A stretch of 64,000 bases of DNA from Catonia carolina (GCA_035578175.1 JAQMRL010000022.1:1116001-1180000), one strand, 5' to 3'; shown: positions 53,401 through 63,853, counted from the stretch's first letter. Notes: generated from the letters alone by a model not told the origin. Made by a program: numbers and translations.

Positions 53401-56400
53401 TATCTATTTACAAATTATTTATTACATTTATATCAATTAGAAATTACATCAATTTACTTAATAACAGAATAAATTTAACGCAAAATATTTTGAAACATAA
53501 CCAAGACTTAAGTGAATTTTAACTAAAAAGAGATTTGGCCAATTGCATTCTAATAAATTAATTGATTTTCTCCATACATCGTGATAACAATTGCATGCTA
53601 ACTGTCCACAATGAAGAAATTGCTTCAATACATGACACCTTATGTACAAACGGTTTTAACCAACTCATTTCACAACAGTTGTAAAATGTACAGTTGTGAA
53701 ATAGACAGTTACTGTCTATACAATGTGAACTATAAATAGGGTAGCCGCCTTCCTAGAAAATAATGATAGATTTTTCTCAAAGGGTATAGAACTTTCTAGT
53801 TGAATAAATAAATAAACAATAGAATATTCTGTTCTCTACTAGAAAAATAAGTGAAGTGTAGACTAGCTGCATCAGGAAGGTATTTAATTACAGTATAAAA
53901 ATGTTATGGTCGTTCACGCACAAACTCCATATTGCCAAAACACAATCATGGAGCCAGTGTGTGTGCGTCACAATATTTTAGTGTTGTAACTGTTTCCTTT
54001 AATATAATCATTTCACTAGGTATCTTCATTTATATTCACGAAGAAAAGTTGCGAAAGAACAGTCTTGTGCTTTTTTTGAAGATGTTTAATTTGGAGATCA
54101 GTGGAATTCCTGAATCTGTATTAGTTGTATCTTTTTACAGCTGAAAATGAAGTGAAATTTAGTATTGCAAATTAGAAAATTGTTAATTATGTAATATTTT
54201 AATATAAATACTTCTTTTCATTAAGGTTTGACTAAATTTGGTAATTAATTTTGATACTGTATTGTTTGATTTCCAGTCATTCTAGACCAGTGGTTCCCAA
54301 CGTTTTTTTCTCCCGTACCCCTTGGTGAATCTTTAACTAAAATTGTACCCCCAAAAATGTAACATCACTGTAACTACAATACTTTACTAAGTAGGGGCTA
54401 TTTAATCACTAGCTAAACTCTAATCAATTTGCATATTTTCATATGTTTTTTATTTATTTCCAAGTATTTTACATAATGTAAATTTATTTTTTATAATCAT
54501 AATGGAATTTTTCTGTGAGTATACATTGGTTAGTTTTTAAATACTGCAAAATATAACTTGCACTTGTATGTTTTATTATGTGTTCAAATTAAGATATAAA
54601 TTTAAACCAAGGAAAATGAAAGTTAACACAAGCATTTAAAATATATATTTTATTGAAAACTGAACATTTCTTGTATGGTCTTAATTTTACATGAAAATAC
54701 TAATGACAGAGTTATAATAATTATAGTTTTTCTAATCTAAGACAAAAGAGATTAGTTTTAAACTTTGAAAAAACTCACATCAAATACAAAATTCTTTTAA
54801 AATTTGTAAATACAAAATCTAACATGAAAATTGTGATGTATTGAAACTAACTTATTAGTCCAGGAAAGTCTTCAAAACTCTTTTTTAGTGTGACCCTTGA
54901 GACTGTTTTGTTGCACTTAATTGTTTGAAATCAGGTTCAAATATAGACAAATAAAGCCTTAGATCTGGGCTTGCATTAAGCTTGTCAGTACAATAACCCC
55001 ACCAAGTTACTCAGAAAAACAATGTCCGCCATTGCCCTTTATTTTCGGCGTACCCCTAACTGGTTCGTTGCGTACCCCGGGTTGGGAACCGCTGTTCTAG
55101 GCTATAGTGAATTATTTTACTTAGTAGATTAAACATTTTTTTAATCATTTTTCTTTTTTGTGTAATTTCTTCTGTTTTGTGTAATTTCAGTTCGGCTAAT
55201 GCAAAGAAATGGGAAGTGGAATTGGCTACGTTAAAAAGTAATAATTTAAGATTAACCAGCGCGCTTCAGGAGAGTACTGCCAATGTAGATGAATGGAAAA
55301 GACAATTACACTCATATAAAGAAGAAAATCAACGGTTGAAATCAAAATACATTGAGTTAGAGGCTGCTAAAGGTAATATTATCTGAATGAATGAGTTTTT
55401 GGACTGTTTTTCTTTTCACCTGGGTGGATACTTGTATTCCTTGAATCAGATCCTGTTTTCAACAAATCCTTTACTTTGTCTTTCAACATCCATACATTTT
55501 ATAAGTTACGTCTGCATGTGAGTAATTTAAAGTTAATTTTTCTTTTAGTAAATTATTTGTTGGCTGTTTGTGTTTCTGGAAGAATTATTTTATTTTGTGA
55601 TTCAGTTACATATCCTGTGAAGAGTTCTTAACACTTTGAAGCCTGAACTATAAGAACATGGTATGCCACGGTACCCTGGGGGTTTTAGAGTAAACTTCAA
55701 AAAATTCTAAAAGTTTTAATTTCTATCATATCTTAATAATTTTTGCATCAAATTGATTAAAAAATCAGAAAGTTTATTGCTATTAATTTACATTGAAATT
55801 ATTATACTTACTAAATTTATGAGAGTTATTTAAATATACACCAAAAAATGATGGTAAACGAAATTGTTACATGCTACACACTACCTAGTTTTTGAGTTTT
55901 ACAATCCTAAACTCTACTAAAAAACAGTTTATATAAATTCTTCAGAAAGGCAATGAAATAAACTACATACTAAACTTGTTTGAGTACTAAAATTTAAAAT
56001 ATTTTACAAATAATTAGCCTTTGTATGAAACACTCGGAAACACACTGGTAAGCACAATGAAACATTACAGTCAGGGCAGTACCTGGTAGTTTTTCCTTCC
56101 AGCCTTTCCAGTTGCAGGTTTGCTCTTTTCTGAGCAAACTTTACTGTAACACACAGAAAACATAAAATGAAAAAGAAATTATAAATATTACTGTCAAATA
56201 ACCGCACAAACAAAGCAAACTGGAAGACAAAACAGTACAACGCATACAACCAAACGATTTACCAAGCGAAAACGATTACCGACAAAGTACGAAAGGAAAA
56301 TAATTATTACAAAGTATAAATAACTATATTATTTACAAATATCTAATACAGAATAACTACAAACCTCATACAACTTAAAAAAAATCATATAACTTAGAAA

Positions 56401-59400
56401 AAATCACGACAAAGTACACATGTACATCAACAAAAACATAACCTCGAACACGGCTCAATGTTTTTCTACATGGTTCACAAAATATTTGGTAGATTTCGCT
56501 GCACGCATCGAAAATTGAACTAAATGAAGTGTAGAATGAATCTGTGCAACCGAAGCCCAATATAACCTCGTCTGAATCTTACTACAGAATTTAATGTGGC
56601 AGCCTGAGGTATACTCGGGCTTTGGGCAACCGCGATTTACGCTCACCCCGAGCTATACTCGGGCTTAGGCTTCAAAGTGTTAAAACAGATGGTTTATCAC
56701 ATCTATGTCAAGAATATCATTTTTATTTTTGTTACCCATGCACAATTTTTTAAGTATATTTAGTGTTTTTCTTCTGAGTCAAAATTTTTCTATCCTAATT
56801 CGGTTATTTTTATATGCTACTATGTGCACTTAATTTATATCTCATCTACTTAACCCTTTCAGTGCCAACGTCCTGAAAATAGGACGTCGATATCTTATAA
56901 GTAGTTATGACATTCGGTTTACCGGGCGTCCATAAATTACCAACGTCCGATTAACTGAACGTTTGCAAAAAAACTTTTCAACAAAAATTAATAGAAACAT
57001 GTATTTTTAAACCACCTCCGTGGCGTAGTGACTAATGTGCTAGCCTACAAACCAAACGGTTCCGGGTTTAATTCCCGGTAACCATCTGGAAATTTTAACA
57101 CGCTAAAACTACCGTTAAGGTACCAAAATCCACAGTAGTTACTACTGACCAAGCTGTCAATCCGACTTTAAATAAACTAAAAAAACTATTTTGAATATTT
57201 ATAGTGTTAGAACGATTTCTGTTCTTTTTAACACAATAAAAATTAATTTTTTACAGGAAATTTTATTTTTCTGTAACATTGAAATTTTGGTTGGCAATGG
57301 CAGGCTTACGCCTGCAAGTTTTCGAAATAAGGGCTGGCACTTTTTGTACACCCTTATTCAAAATATATGGGACTGAAGATCAAACTTTTAAGTATTGTTT
57401 CGGCACTGAAAGGGTTAAGTGGTTTCACTGTAAAATAGATTTGAAATATATTTTGTAAAATAAGAAGATTGGTAATAGAGGATTTTGTCAAAACAAAAAA
57501 CTGAGTGAATTATGAAGTATTATTATAGTATAATAATATAATGAAGTAGAATTATAGTATAGTATAAATGAAGAATTATTATTGTTGTTCTTTAAAATTG
57601 TAACCTATTTCAGCATAAGCAATAACCTTGTCATGATATAATTAAACTTGGTTGATATAGTGCACCAATGTGAATTATATTTGGTACTTCAATTACGTAT
57701 TTGTTTTTTACAATTTGTTTTAATACTTTGTATTACTTTCATTTTAATGTATTGTTAATTCATTCTGAGATAAAATGCTTAATATTACTTTTCTTATATT
57801 ATTTTTGAAATTTTAATTGTTAAGGTGGTACTGAAGCAGCTGCTGAATTAAGGAAAGAATTGGCCATATTAAGATTAAGAGTAGAAACATTAGAAGTAGA
57901 ATTAAAGACTAAAGATGAAGAATTAAAGAGACTCAGCATAAAGCAACCTCATGAAGAACGTTGTAAAGTATGTAAAAAATTTTCTATATTGATGTGTTAT
58001 TTATTTTCCATTAAATCAATATATTTAACAGCTTCTTTGAAATCAAGTTAAGATACATAGTCCAATAGGTGATTGTTACAAGCTCTTTCAGTATTGGTGG
58101 TACTTTGGTAAGGCATCTCTGAACATTTACAATAACAGTTAATTTATTGTATTTTAATAATTGTGAAGGATATTGTACTCAGAATTAAGATCTTCATTTG
58201 TTTATTTTAATCGTCTAATTATCTAGAAGTTTTAACAAACTTTCTTTAGTTAATTCAAATCTGTTTAAAACCTACAACAAAATTCTAAAAACGGGCAGGA
58301 AAAGATCAGTGTAGTCTTTTATTGTTTGATTCATGTCATTATTTTATTATTTTTGAACAAAAGTAAATGATTTGATCTCTTTCATAAAAACAATATTGTA
58401 AGACCGAACTGTTCAATATTTGAACTATTTTAATCCAGAAAGCTTAAACAATTTTAAATGCTGAAAAATTTTGGAACAATCACAATTAAACATGACAATT
58501 GATATCTTTGAACTACACTGCTGTTCTACTCTTCAACAGATTTCTGCCTCCATTGTTTTATCCCCATTTATTTCCTTAATTTGTTTTTCCATTGATCAAT
58601 TTTTAATTTTAGTCTATTGTACTGTATGTCAATTTTATCTGAGCATAGTTACTGCGCAGGTAGTAAAATAGGACAGTATTGGAGTGAGAGAGAAGTTGAC
58701 TGAGAGGAAATGAGAATGAGAGCGAGATACCGGGTGTGTATATTAATGCCTCACCTACCAGTGCTATAAGCTATGCTATTGCGCATTCATATGTTATGCT
58801 TAAGTTAAATTTGACAGGGTTTACTGTACCTTTATTATTTCATTTAGTGTCTTAGGATAGTGTATGTACATATAATACAATATTTTAGATTATGAAGGTA
58901 CTTTCAGTAATAAATATAGTAGTTTTTAATTGTATGTGTATATATATTGTGTAGTTTTAATAATTTATACCCACATTATAAGCTGATTTGATGTAATATG
59001 GTCTTTCAATTACACAGATTTCTCTTAGTCCCTTATTAGTGTGTAGTAACCTGGTCTACTTTAATTTTTGACGATCAATGAACTATTGTTATGCTGAATG
59101 ACAATAATTGGTTCTATTTTTTCAGCCTCTTGCTAAAAATTAAATATTTCCTGTTGTAATACATGATAGGTATTTGTGCATATGTACAAATTAAGTATTT
59201 GTACAATCATATAATGTGTACATTCAATATATATTATGTCTTTGTTTTAATTATTTGAGTAATAAAATTGAAGGTTATTGATTGGTGACGCTTGTATTTT
59301 TTTTACTACGAACAGAACATACCACTATCATTCCTAAGATGTAACAGATAATGTCTAAAATTATTTCCTCAAAATTCAAATATGTTTCTGACAAACTCTG

Positions 59401-59662
59401 AAGCATTTGTGTAATGATAATTCCAATCAATGACTTTAATTAATTACTTTTATTCTATTATCATTTTTTTTTATAGATACTTCAACAAGAAAATGCGGAG
59501 TTACAAGCTGGTGTTTCATTAGCGCAGGCTCAATTGGAAACTGCATTGGAAGCTCATGAGTCACAAAGGCGGGTCATGGATACATTGAATACACAGTTAG
59601 CAGTGCGGATTCAGGAACTCGCTGGCATTCATCGAGAAATAGCCACTGCGTTACAGACATGA
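44450..59662 (+). CDS. homer: Homer scaffold protein (complete gene, 8 coding exons)
   Basis: Exons 44450-44475, 46241-46397, 48589-48720, 50373-50657, 52516-52643 (or from 52513), 55191-55372, 57825-57967, 59477-59662 join in frame to 412 (413) residues. EVH1 domain at residues 8-120: [80 protein letters not shown], nearly identical to animal Homer. A Thr/Ala/Pro/Ser-rich linker follows (exon 4), then a conserved [14 protein letters not shown] and [20 protein letters not shown] start of the coiled coil (human HWEAELATLKGNN, LLESTANVKQWKQQLAAYQE), and leucine-zipper-like coiled coils to the end. Homer tetramers bind PPxxF motifs in metabotropic glutamate receptors, IP3 and ryanodine receptors and Shank at postsynaptic and ER-plasma membrane sites. 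Two in-frame ATGs: 44450 gives [11 protein letters not shown]; 44471 gives the canonical MGEQP start with a better Kozak context (A at -3, G at +4). Confidence 0.95.
45203..45302. repeat. Tandem duplication, period 53 bp
   Basis: ATTATAGCTTACATGAATAA followed by ACTACAACATATTTCTTTTA occurs at 45203 and again at 45256 with no difference over the repeated ~46 bases. In Homer intron 1. Confidence 0.9.
45543..46075. repeat. Interspersed repeat, uninterrupted copy
   Basis: Starts ACTAGCATAGTGAACCCGTT, ends CCATTTAAAATAAACTGGAAG region. The uninterrupted counterpart of 41212-42725. In Homer intron 1, ending about 165 bp before exon 2. Confidence 0.8.
46241..46397 (+). CDS. homer: Homer exon 2 (EVH1, first part)
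   Basis: Acceptor TGTGTTACAG, donor ACTAAG|GTAAGC. Encodes [20 protein letters not shown] to [10 protein letters not shown]. Confidence 0.96.
46560..47417 (+). mobile_element. Non-LTR retrotransposon 3' end with 27-base poly(A)
   Basis: In Homer intron 2, sense to the gene. Frame 46674-47300 encodes [40 protein letters not shown] and [20 protein letters not shown], the C-terminal part of RT-type ORF2 in jockey/CR1-like LINEs (after the catalytic motifs). About 90 bases of 3' UTR precede an uninterrupted A run at 47391-47417. 5' truncated; the left border is approximate. Confidence 0.82.
47837..48445. mobile_element. MITE with ~26 bp TIRs (about 609 bp)
   Basis: Left TGGACCTTTTCTGTTATTTC continuing ACATCA; right in reverse complement TGGACCTTTTCCGTTATTTC continuing ACATCA. 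TTAT appears on both outer flanks if the element is extended by one T, a possible 4 bp target duplication. No coding content. In Homer intron 2. Confidence 0.8.
48589..48720 (+). CDS. homer: Homer exon 3 (EVH1, second part)
   Basis: Acceptor TTATTTTTAG, donor AATAAG|GTAGGT. Encodes [20 protein letters not shown] and the [12 protein letters not shown] strand. Confidence 0.96.
48838..48948 (-). repeat. tRNA-derived SINE (minus strand)
   Basis: In reverse complement: GTTGGTGCAGTAGTCAGCAC, TAGATTTGATTCCCGCTCAG, GTGTGGCAGTTTTTCATC, as in 14150. In Homer intron 3. Confidence 0.7.
49216..49325 (+). repeat. tRNA-derived SINE (plus strand)
   Basis: GGCCCAGTGGTTAGAGTGCT (box A), CAGGTTTGATACCTGACG (box B), then GGTATGGAATTATTAC. 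In Homer intron 3. Confidence 0.7.
49385..49715 (-). repeat. Interspersed repeat, copy 2 (inverted relative to 6088-6400)
   Basis: See 6088-6400. Landmarks in reverse complement: CAATCAGAACGTTTGCCAGC, GTTAACATGCAATACTTTAT, TAATCAGCTG, AAGATCAAAAAATGGCTGAT. Confidence 0.75.
49775..49835 (-). repeat. GGCAAGAGAAAG-family repeat, copy E (terminal fragment)
   Basis: Only the first ~60 bases of the family in reverse complement: ACTTTCTCTTGCCCTATATG to TTTTCATGTCGATTTTTTAG. In Homer intron 3. Confidence 0.8.
50373..50657 (+). CDS. homer: Homer exon 4 (EVH1 C-terminal helix and linker)
   Basis: Acceptor CTTTATTAG, donor [32 protein letters not shown] completes the EVH1 helix; the rest is a Thr/Ala/Ser/Pro/Asn-rich linker, poorly conserved and probably disordered. 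It is clearly more GC-rich than flanking introns. Confidence 0.93.
50658..52512. other. Homer intron 4
   Basis: No transposon with clear borders recognised. Contains the compound palindrome at 51261-51315 and a GTGTGTG/CACACAC hairpin at about 51325-51342. Confidence 0.5.
51261..51315. repeat. Compound overlapping palindromes
   Basis: GGCATTCTTTGGA (51261-51273) pairs with TCCAAAGAATGCC (51296-51308), while CTAGGCTGGCATTC (51284-51297) pairs with GAATGCCAGCCTAG (51302-51315). The two foldbacks share bases, so alternative structures are mutually exclusive. Confidence 0.88.
52513..52643 (+). CDS. homer: Homer exon 5 (linker, NAGNAG acceptor)
   Basis: The acceptor reads CGTAGCAG|GGTGAAAG: either AG can be used, adding or omitting one Gln (start 52513 or 52516). 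Both keep the frame. Donor CACAG|GTAATG. Encodes the segment through [17 protein letters not shown]. Confidence 0.9.
52644..54289. other. Homer intron 5, left part
   Basis: AT-rich. A GCCCGTGGGTAGCGCGGGC hairpin-like segment at 52833-52851 resembles the head of a repeat also hinted at by ACTAGCTGGCCCG at 23420. No gene recognised; the open frame at 53932-54144 has no recognisable content. Confidence 0.4.
54298..55094. mobile_element. hAT-type non-autonomous transposon (797 bp)
   Basis: TIRs CAGTGGTTCCCAAC and, in reverse complement at the right end, CAGCGGTTCCCAACCCGGGG. 8 bp target duplication TTCTAGAC (54290-54297) / TTCTAGGC (55095-55102), one mismatch. Subterminal TACCCC-type repeats on both sides (CGTACCCCTTGG; GCGTACCCCTAAC, GCGTACCCCGGG). 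No transposase. In Homer intron 5. Confidence 0.92.
55191..55372 (+). CDS. homer: Homer exon 6 (coiled coil start)
   Basis: Acceptor GTAATTTCAG, donor AAAG|GTAATA. Encodes [40 protein letters not shown] and [13 protein letters not shown]. Confidence 0.95.
55632..56679 (-). mobile_element. piggyBac-type element, deleted (1048 bp)
   Basis: TTAA on both flanks (55628-55631; 56680-56683), TIRs CACTTTGAAGCCT and AGGCTTCAAAGTG. The right subterminal region has repeated (T)ATACTCGGGC motifs. Contains the C-terminal end of a transposase on the minus strand. In Homer intron 6, antisense. Confidence 0.9.
56004..56160 (-). pseudogene. piggyBac transposase C-terminal Cys-rich domain
   Basis: Minus-strand frame ending at 56004 encodes [40 protein letters not shown] and a stop. 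The CxxC...C...C...H arrangement is the C-terminal cross-brace finger (DDE_Tnp_1-associated) of piggyBac transposases. The catalytic domain is absent from the element. Confidence 0.82.
56854..57414. mobile_element. piggyBac-type MITE (561 bp) containing a SINE
   Basis: TTAA flanks (56850-56853; 57415-57418) and TIRs CCCTTTCAGTGCC / GGCACTGAAAGGG. ACGTCCTGAAAATAGGACGT forms a subterminal palindrome near the left end. A SINE occupies 57013-57185. In Homer intron 6. Confidence 0.88.
57013..57185 (+). repeat. tRNA-derived SINE nested in a piggyBac MITE
   Basis: CTCCGTGGCGTAGTGACTAA (box A), CGGGTTTAATTCCCGG (box B), then TCTGGAAATTTTAACACG and a tail GACTTTAAATAAACTAAAAA. Same family as 10520 and 60505. 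Confidence 0.8.
57825..57967 (+). CDS. homer: Homer exon 7 (coiled coil)
   Basis: Acceptor AATTGTTAAG (weak pyrimidine context), donor TGTAAA|GTATGT. Encodes [20 protein letters not shown] with heptads and [20 protein letters not shown]. Confidence 0.93.
57968..59476. other. Homer intron 7
   Basis: AT-rich, no transposon with clear ends. The exon 7 frame stays open for 28 codons past the donor, to 58051. Confidence 0.45.
59477..59662 (+). CDS. homer: Homer exon 8, terminal (C-terminal coiled coil)
   Basis: Acceptor TTTTTTATAG; stop TGA at 59660-59662. Encodes [20 protein letters not shown] and [20 protein letters not shown], the tetramerising coiled-coil end of Homer. Confidence 0.94.
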   Translation: MLQQENAELQAGVSLAQAQLETALEAHESQRRVMDTLNTQLAVRIQELAGIHREIATALQT

Positions 59663-60504
59663 ACCTCAGATTTACCCTACTGGTTCTGATGTGTCTATTT
59701 AATAACAAAAATAACATCCATTTACTCACATATTACCTCCAATCAAATATCTCAAATTTTTCTTGTTACTTTTGGTTTGTAGATTTTAATTATCTATAAA
59801 ACAAAAGTTGCAATTATTGTAATATCATTTTAGTGGTGTAACAAAATAGTCAAATATTTTATAGTTTTTTTTATCAATTTTAACAATAATGTAATGGTAT
59901 TATTTGCATGGAGCCAAAATATTTAAGTAACGACTAAATTAAATTATTAGGCATGTTTGCTTTAATAATTATATTTTTTAAAACCATATTCTAAGAAGTA
60001 GTTATGGAATTGACTCAAATTATTTAGTACATGAGTAAGAAAAAGAGATACTGAAATAATGTCTGCCATCAACGATTCTGAAATCCTGTGATTCTTTTAA
60101 TCATTATCATGGTTTGTCAGAGGTTTAAACTTGTACCGGAGTCAAATAAACTGTATTTTTGGTTCCTATCTTTGATATGAAACAATATCTTTTAAAACTT
60201 TAGTTAGGTAGGTTGTGTATAGTGCTCTCTTATGATTGTTTTAAAATGTGTGTTGATGTGAATATATTTTCCCACTTCATTTATACTTCAAAAGGATTTA
60301 ATTTTTACAGTTATAATCATTTAAATCATTTAGTGATATTTTTATCAATATTAGGTTGTAGTAAGTAAGCACTAATAAAAAGTTTTATATTCGTTATTTG
60401 CATTTTGGTGAGGCAAGTAATGTATGATTATAATTCTTACTGTAAATTTTGTAATTGACTTAAGTACTCTTTTCTGCATACTTATATATAATTTTTTTTT
60501 TGTT
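59663..60504 (+). other. Homer 3' UTR and downstream DNA
   Basis: AT-rich, no other gene recognised. Confidence 0.5.
60145..60150 (+). promoter_or_regulatory. Candidate Homer polyadenylation signal
   Basis: The first canonical AATAAA after the Homer stop (GTCAAATAAACTG), about 480 bases downstream. Later AATAAA hexamers exist near 60700, so longer 3' UTRs are possible. Confidence 0.4.
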
Positions 60505-60656
60505 TATTGAAAGTCACATCGACAGCTTGGTCATTAGTGACTACTGTTGGTTTTGGTATTGTAATGATGGGTTTTAACGTGTTAAAATTCCCAGACCCTT
60601 GCCGGGAATTAAACCAGGGACCTTTCCCTTTCATTATGCCTTGGAGGTGGTCACAA
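60505..60656 (-). repeat. tRNA-derived SINE (minus strand)
   Basis: In reverse complement: GAAAGGTCCCTGGTTTAATT, CCCGGCAAGGGTCTGGGAAT, TTTTAACACGTTAAAACCC, AGTAGTCACTAATGACCAAG. Same family as 57013-57185. Confidence 0.75.
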
Positions 60657-61731
60657 TTTTATTTTATTTTGTATCTTATTTTTGATTGTTTTTTTAAAAA
60701 GAAATAAAAATTACTAAATTTGATTACACTAATGAATATTTATTTTTAATTATCTGTTTTGTGAGTAGAATTTATTAATACTGGAAAGATTAATGTAGAT
60801 CTATACAGCAGCCAAGAAGAACAAGTATTGGCTGTGAAAAAGTAAATATTATCCTGATATGTTAATAATTATGTAGGTACTATAGGATATTGCGATATTC
60901 CTGTGGAAATAATTGTGCGGAATGCATAAAAGTATTGTATTAATTTACAAAAATTTTCTTGGAGTAAATTTTTTATTTATTTAAAAAATAATTGTTTTTT
61001 GTTTCTGATATTTCTTGTAAATTGTTATTGAGTTCTTTACAATACTATATTTTTATTTTATTTATTTATTTATTAATATTTTATAGATTAGGTAGGTAGT
61101 ATATTATAATTGCATTAAGGTGTGACTGCACAAATTTTAGAGATTATTAACGTACAAATTTAATTTACTTAAAAGACTGATTTTGTTTTTCTTTTATTAT
61201 TTGTTTTTTGTTGAAGATTTTTTCATGTAGGTTTTGTTTTTAGATAGCTTCTAATTTTATAATGCACATTTTTGGTTTCATTAAAGAAACTGATTCTCAT
61301 TTTTTTATAGTTCTTATACATTCGCTCAGATCTTTTTTCTTATTGTTTTTTATTTATATACATTTTAAATTTTTAGCATTTGATGTAGTCAAGTTAATTT
61401 AGCATTTTTTAAAAAAAGAATGATTATTTATTTGTGTTTATATATTTCTTATATAATCTTTTGTTTTTACAAAATTAGTGACACGGTAGTTACACATTTA
61501 TTTTAGGGTAATTTTTGTGATTATATTAATTTGCACTTTTGAAGGTTGTGAAATTAATTAGCGTTAAGTTTTTTCTCAAAAATCATTATCATTAAACACT
61601 TACAATTTTTTGTTTATACACTGTTAATTTAAAAAATATATAAATTAAAATGGGATAAACAAATGGCAATTTGTGATTTATGATAAAGTTAGGTAATGTT
61701 TACCTTGTGAATTTATTTTTTAACTACGAGG
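60657..61731. other. AT-rich intergenic DNA
   Basis: T-rich low-complexity runs; nothing recognised. Confidence 0.4.
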
Positions 61732-62470
61732 GTTATTTTTTAAATAAATTTTTTAAATTCATTTTTGAATAAGTGAGAATGGCACGAGATCATTGTAGTG
61801 TGCATGTGCATCTGTTCCCAGTATGCTTTGTATGCATTTATGTGCAGCTGTAATTACTGTCTGTGCTGAGCTGTAGAAGTTTATAATGTTTAAGAAAATT
61901 AAGTGTCTGCCGACTGTTACATACGATCTGTAATTCCATTCTTTAGTGCAAGAAACTTGGCTGCAGCCCAGATTCACTGTCAGATTTGTAAAGTTTATGG
62001 TGATAATGGTATGAATGACAGTAAAGTTTTAATGTGGGTGAGAGTGTTCAAGGACGGGTGGGTTAACATGCATGATGAGCCATGCCCTGGTCGACATTCT
62101 CTGATTTCTGAAGATTTGGTTCGTGATGGGGACAGCAAATGAATAACAGACCTTAAAGCCAGTGATTTTCACTTGTTTTGGTACTTAAGGGTGTCCCTTG
62201 GTGGTAGGCGTTCAACAATGACAAAGAAGTGAAAACTACACTCATGGATTGGGTTTCTTCATAAGCGACAGATTTCTTTGATGTTGGAATTCAAGAACAA
62301 GAACGTGTTGAGCGAGCGGTATGACAAATGTTTGAACAAAAATGGAACTTATGTTGAAAAGCAGTTAAAAGTAAGTAGTGTATGGAAAAAAATATTTTAA
62401 TGATAGTTACAATATTTTTATTCTTATTAAAAATGGATCCTATTTAAAATGCTATTTAAAAATACCCTTT
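61732..62470 (+). pseudogene. mariner remnant with N-terminal HTH and internal deletion
   Basis: Frame 61903-62142 encodes FFSARNLAAAQIHCQICKVY, SKVLMWVRVFKDGWVNMHDE and PGRHSLISEDLVRDGDSK, the paired-like DNA-binding N-terminus of SETMAR-type mariner transposases. The catalytic core is missing; a C-terminal trace (VERAV, YDKCLNKNGTYVEK) follows at about 62300-62360. Possible TIRs: GAGGGTTATTTTTTAAATAA at 61729 and AAGGGTATTTTTAAATAGC in reverse complement near 62470. Confidence 0.72.
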
Positions 62471-63689
62471 TATTAGAAAGATTGAATATATTTTTAACAA
62501 ACTCTTTTTATTTTGTTATTTTAACTCTGTTTGTAATCCATCCTAATTAATACTACATATTATTTCTTTTTAACAAATAAATTAAGAAAGATCATTCAAA
62601 AAATTTATAACTAAATTTTAAATTGAAGAAAAATCTATCCAAAAATTCATGAATTTTTAATGAATCTCATAATATTTAGAAGTAATCTTTTCCCAGTTTG
62701 ATGTGCCAAGTAGACTGCTATTAAAATTAAATTTATATTTTGCAAGTTTTGAAATTAAAATCCAGAAATATTCCGGCTTTATGCAAAGATTTTTTAGTTA
62801 ACAAAAAATTGGTAGAACCTTCTAATAAACCATTACATTTCATGAAGTAATAAACAGCGGTGTGTATATTTGATTGTGTTGATTTTATTTTTAATATTGT
62901 ATGTTATTCGTTTTATGAATAAAAAAATATGTTTATTCAGTGAAAATCTAGTAAATTTTAATTATATTACAGCAAGATAAATTTGTTTAACATTGTAACT
63001 TTGTTAAATTTATACAAATATTTGATCAACTTTTAAGATATAAACGAGGTAAATTTGATATATGATCTTAACTGTGAGTAATAATTAAATCGACAGACAA
63101 AGAATCGACCTTTAAATAGAACCGTAGGGGATTTAAAGACTTTTAACAAATTATCAATATTGATAATTAAGTAACATAATGTTGTATGGTTTTTATCAAA
63201 AACCATTGTGTGTATTGTGTATGTCGTGAATAATTTATAATTAATTAGTAATATCTTTAAATTTTATTTTAGTACTGGTTATTTCAAAGTAATAATTTAA
63301 AAAAAAATTTATAAGGGATGAAATCGGGTTAGTTATCAATATCTTTGGGTTACTATTACTAGTAAAACAGTTTAATAAAGAAAGTAATTGTTACTACAGA
63401 AATAGTAATTTTGGACCAATAAATGAGTTAACGATAAACACATAACATGAAATTTTATACGAAGAGAATTATTTTCTGTGGCATTTTTAAAAAAATTTAC
63501 ATCCAATTGTTTTCCATGTTAATGGTAATACAGAACATGAAGGAGGGTTATAGACGAAAAGAAATGATAAATTCTGTGACATGACAATTTTTTACAATAT
63601 ATGCTGTCTTCTGAAAAGTATCATATCTAAATATTAATCATATTTTTTAACTGAAATTTTTGGGTAGTCTACATATAAAGAATCCTTAC
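62471..63689. other. AT-rich DNA, possibly intron of a minus-strand gene
   Basis: No coding exon recognised. Confidence 0.35.
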
Positions 63690-63853
63690 TTATCATTAAT
63701 TCTTGAATTTCCCGGTCACCTTGTGAGCTGAAATTTAGCACATTTGTTCTTTTGGGGTTAAATATAAAAACTAAATCATTTTCATTTTGTTGATTATTGC
63801 CTGAGGGATAAAAAAGTGATGATATTTCCATACCTTCCTGAAGACCTACATTT
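63690..63853 (-). CDS. Putative internal exon of an unidentified gene
   Basis: On the minus strand a strong acceptor CAATTTTCAG precedes an open frame NVGLQEGMEISSLFYPSGNN and VFIFNPKRTNVLNFSSQGDR, ending at a donor ATAA|GTAAGG. The 164 bp exon has one leading and one trailing partial-codon base. The peptide is not low complexity and the stretch is more GC-rich than its surroundings. I do not recognise the family; upstream exons would lie beyond the right edge. It could also be a chance combination. Confidence 0.4.

Noticed and set aside
57860..58051. Alternative Homer C-terminus by reading through the exon 7 donor
   Set aside because: The frame stays open 28 codons into the intron, but the added residues are hydrophobic and unrecognised; a stop-less stretch of this size is expected by chance.
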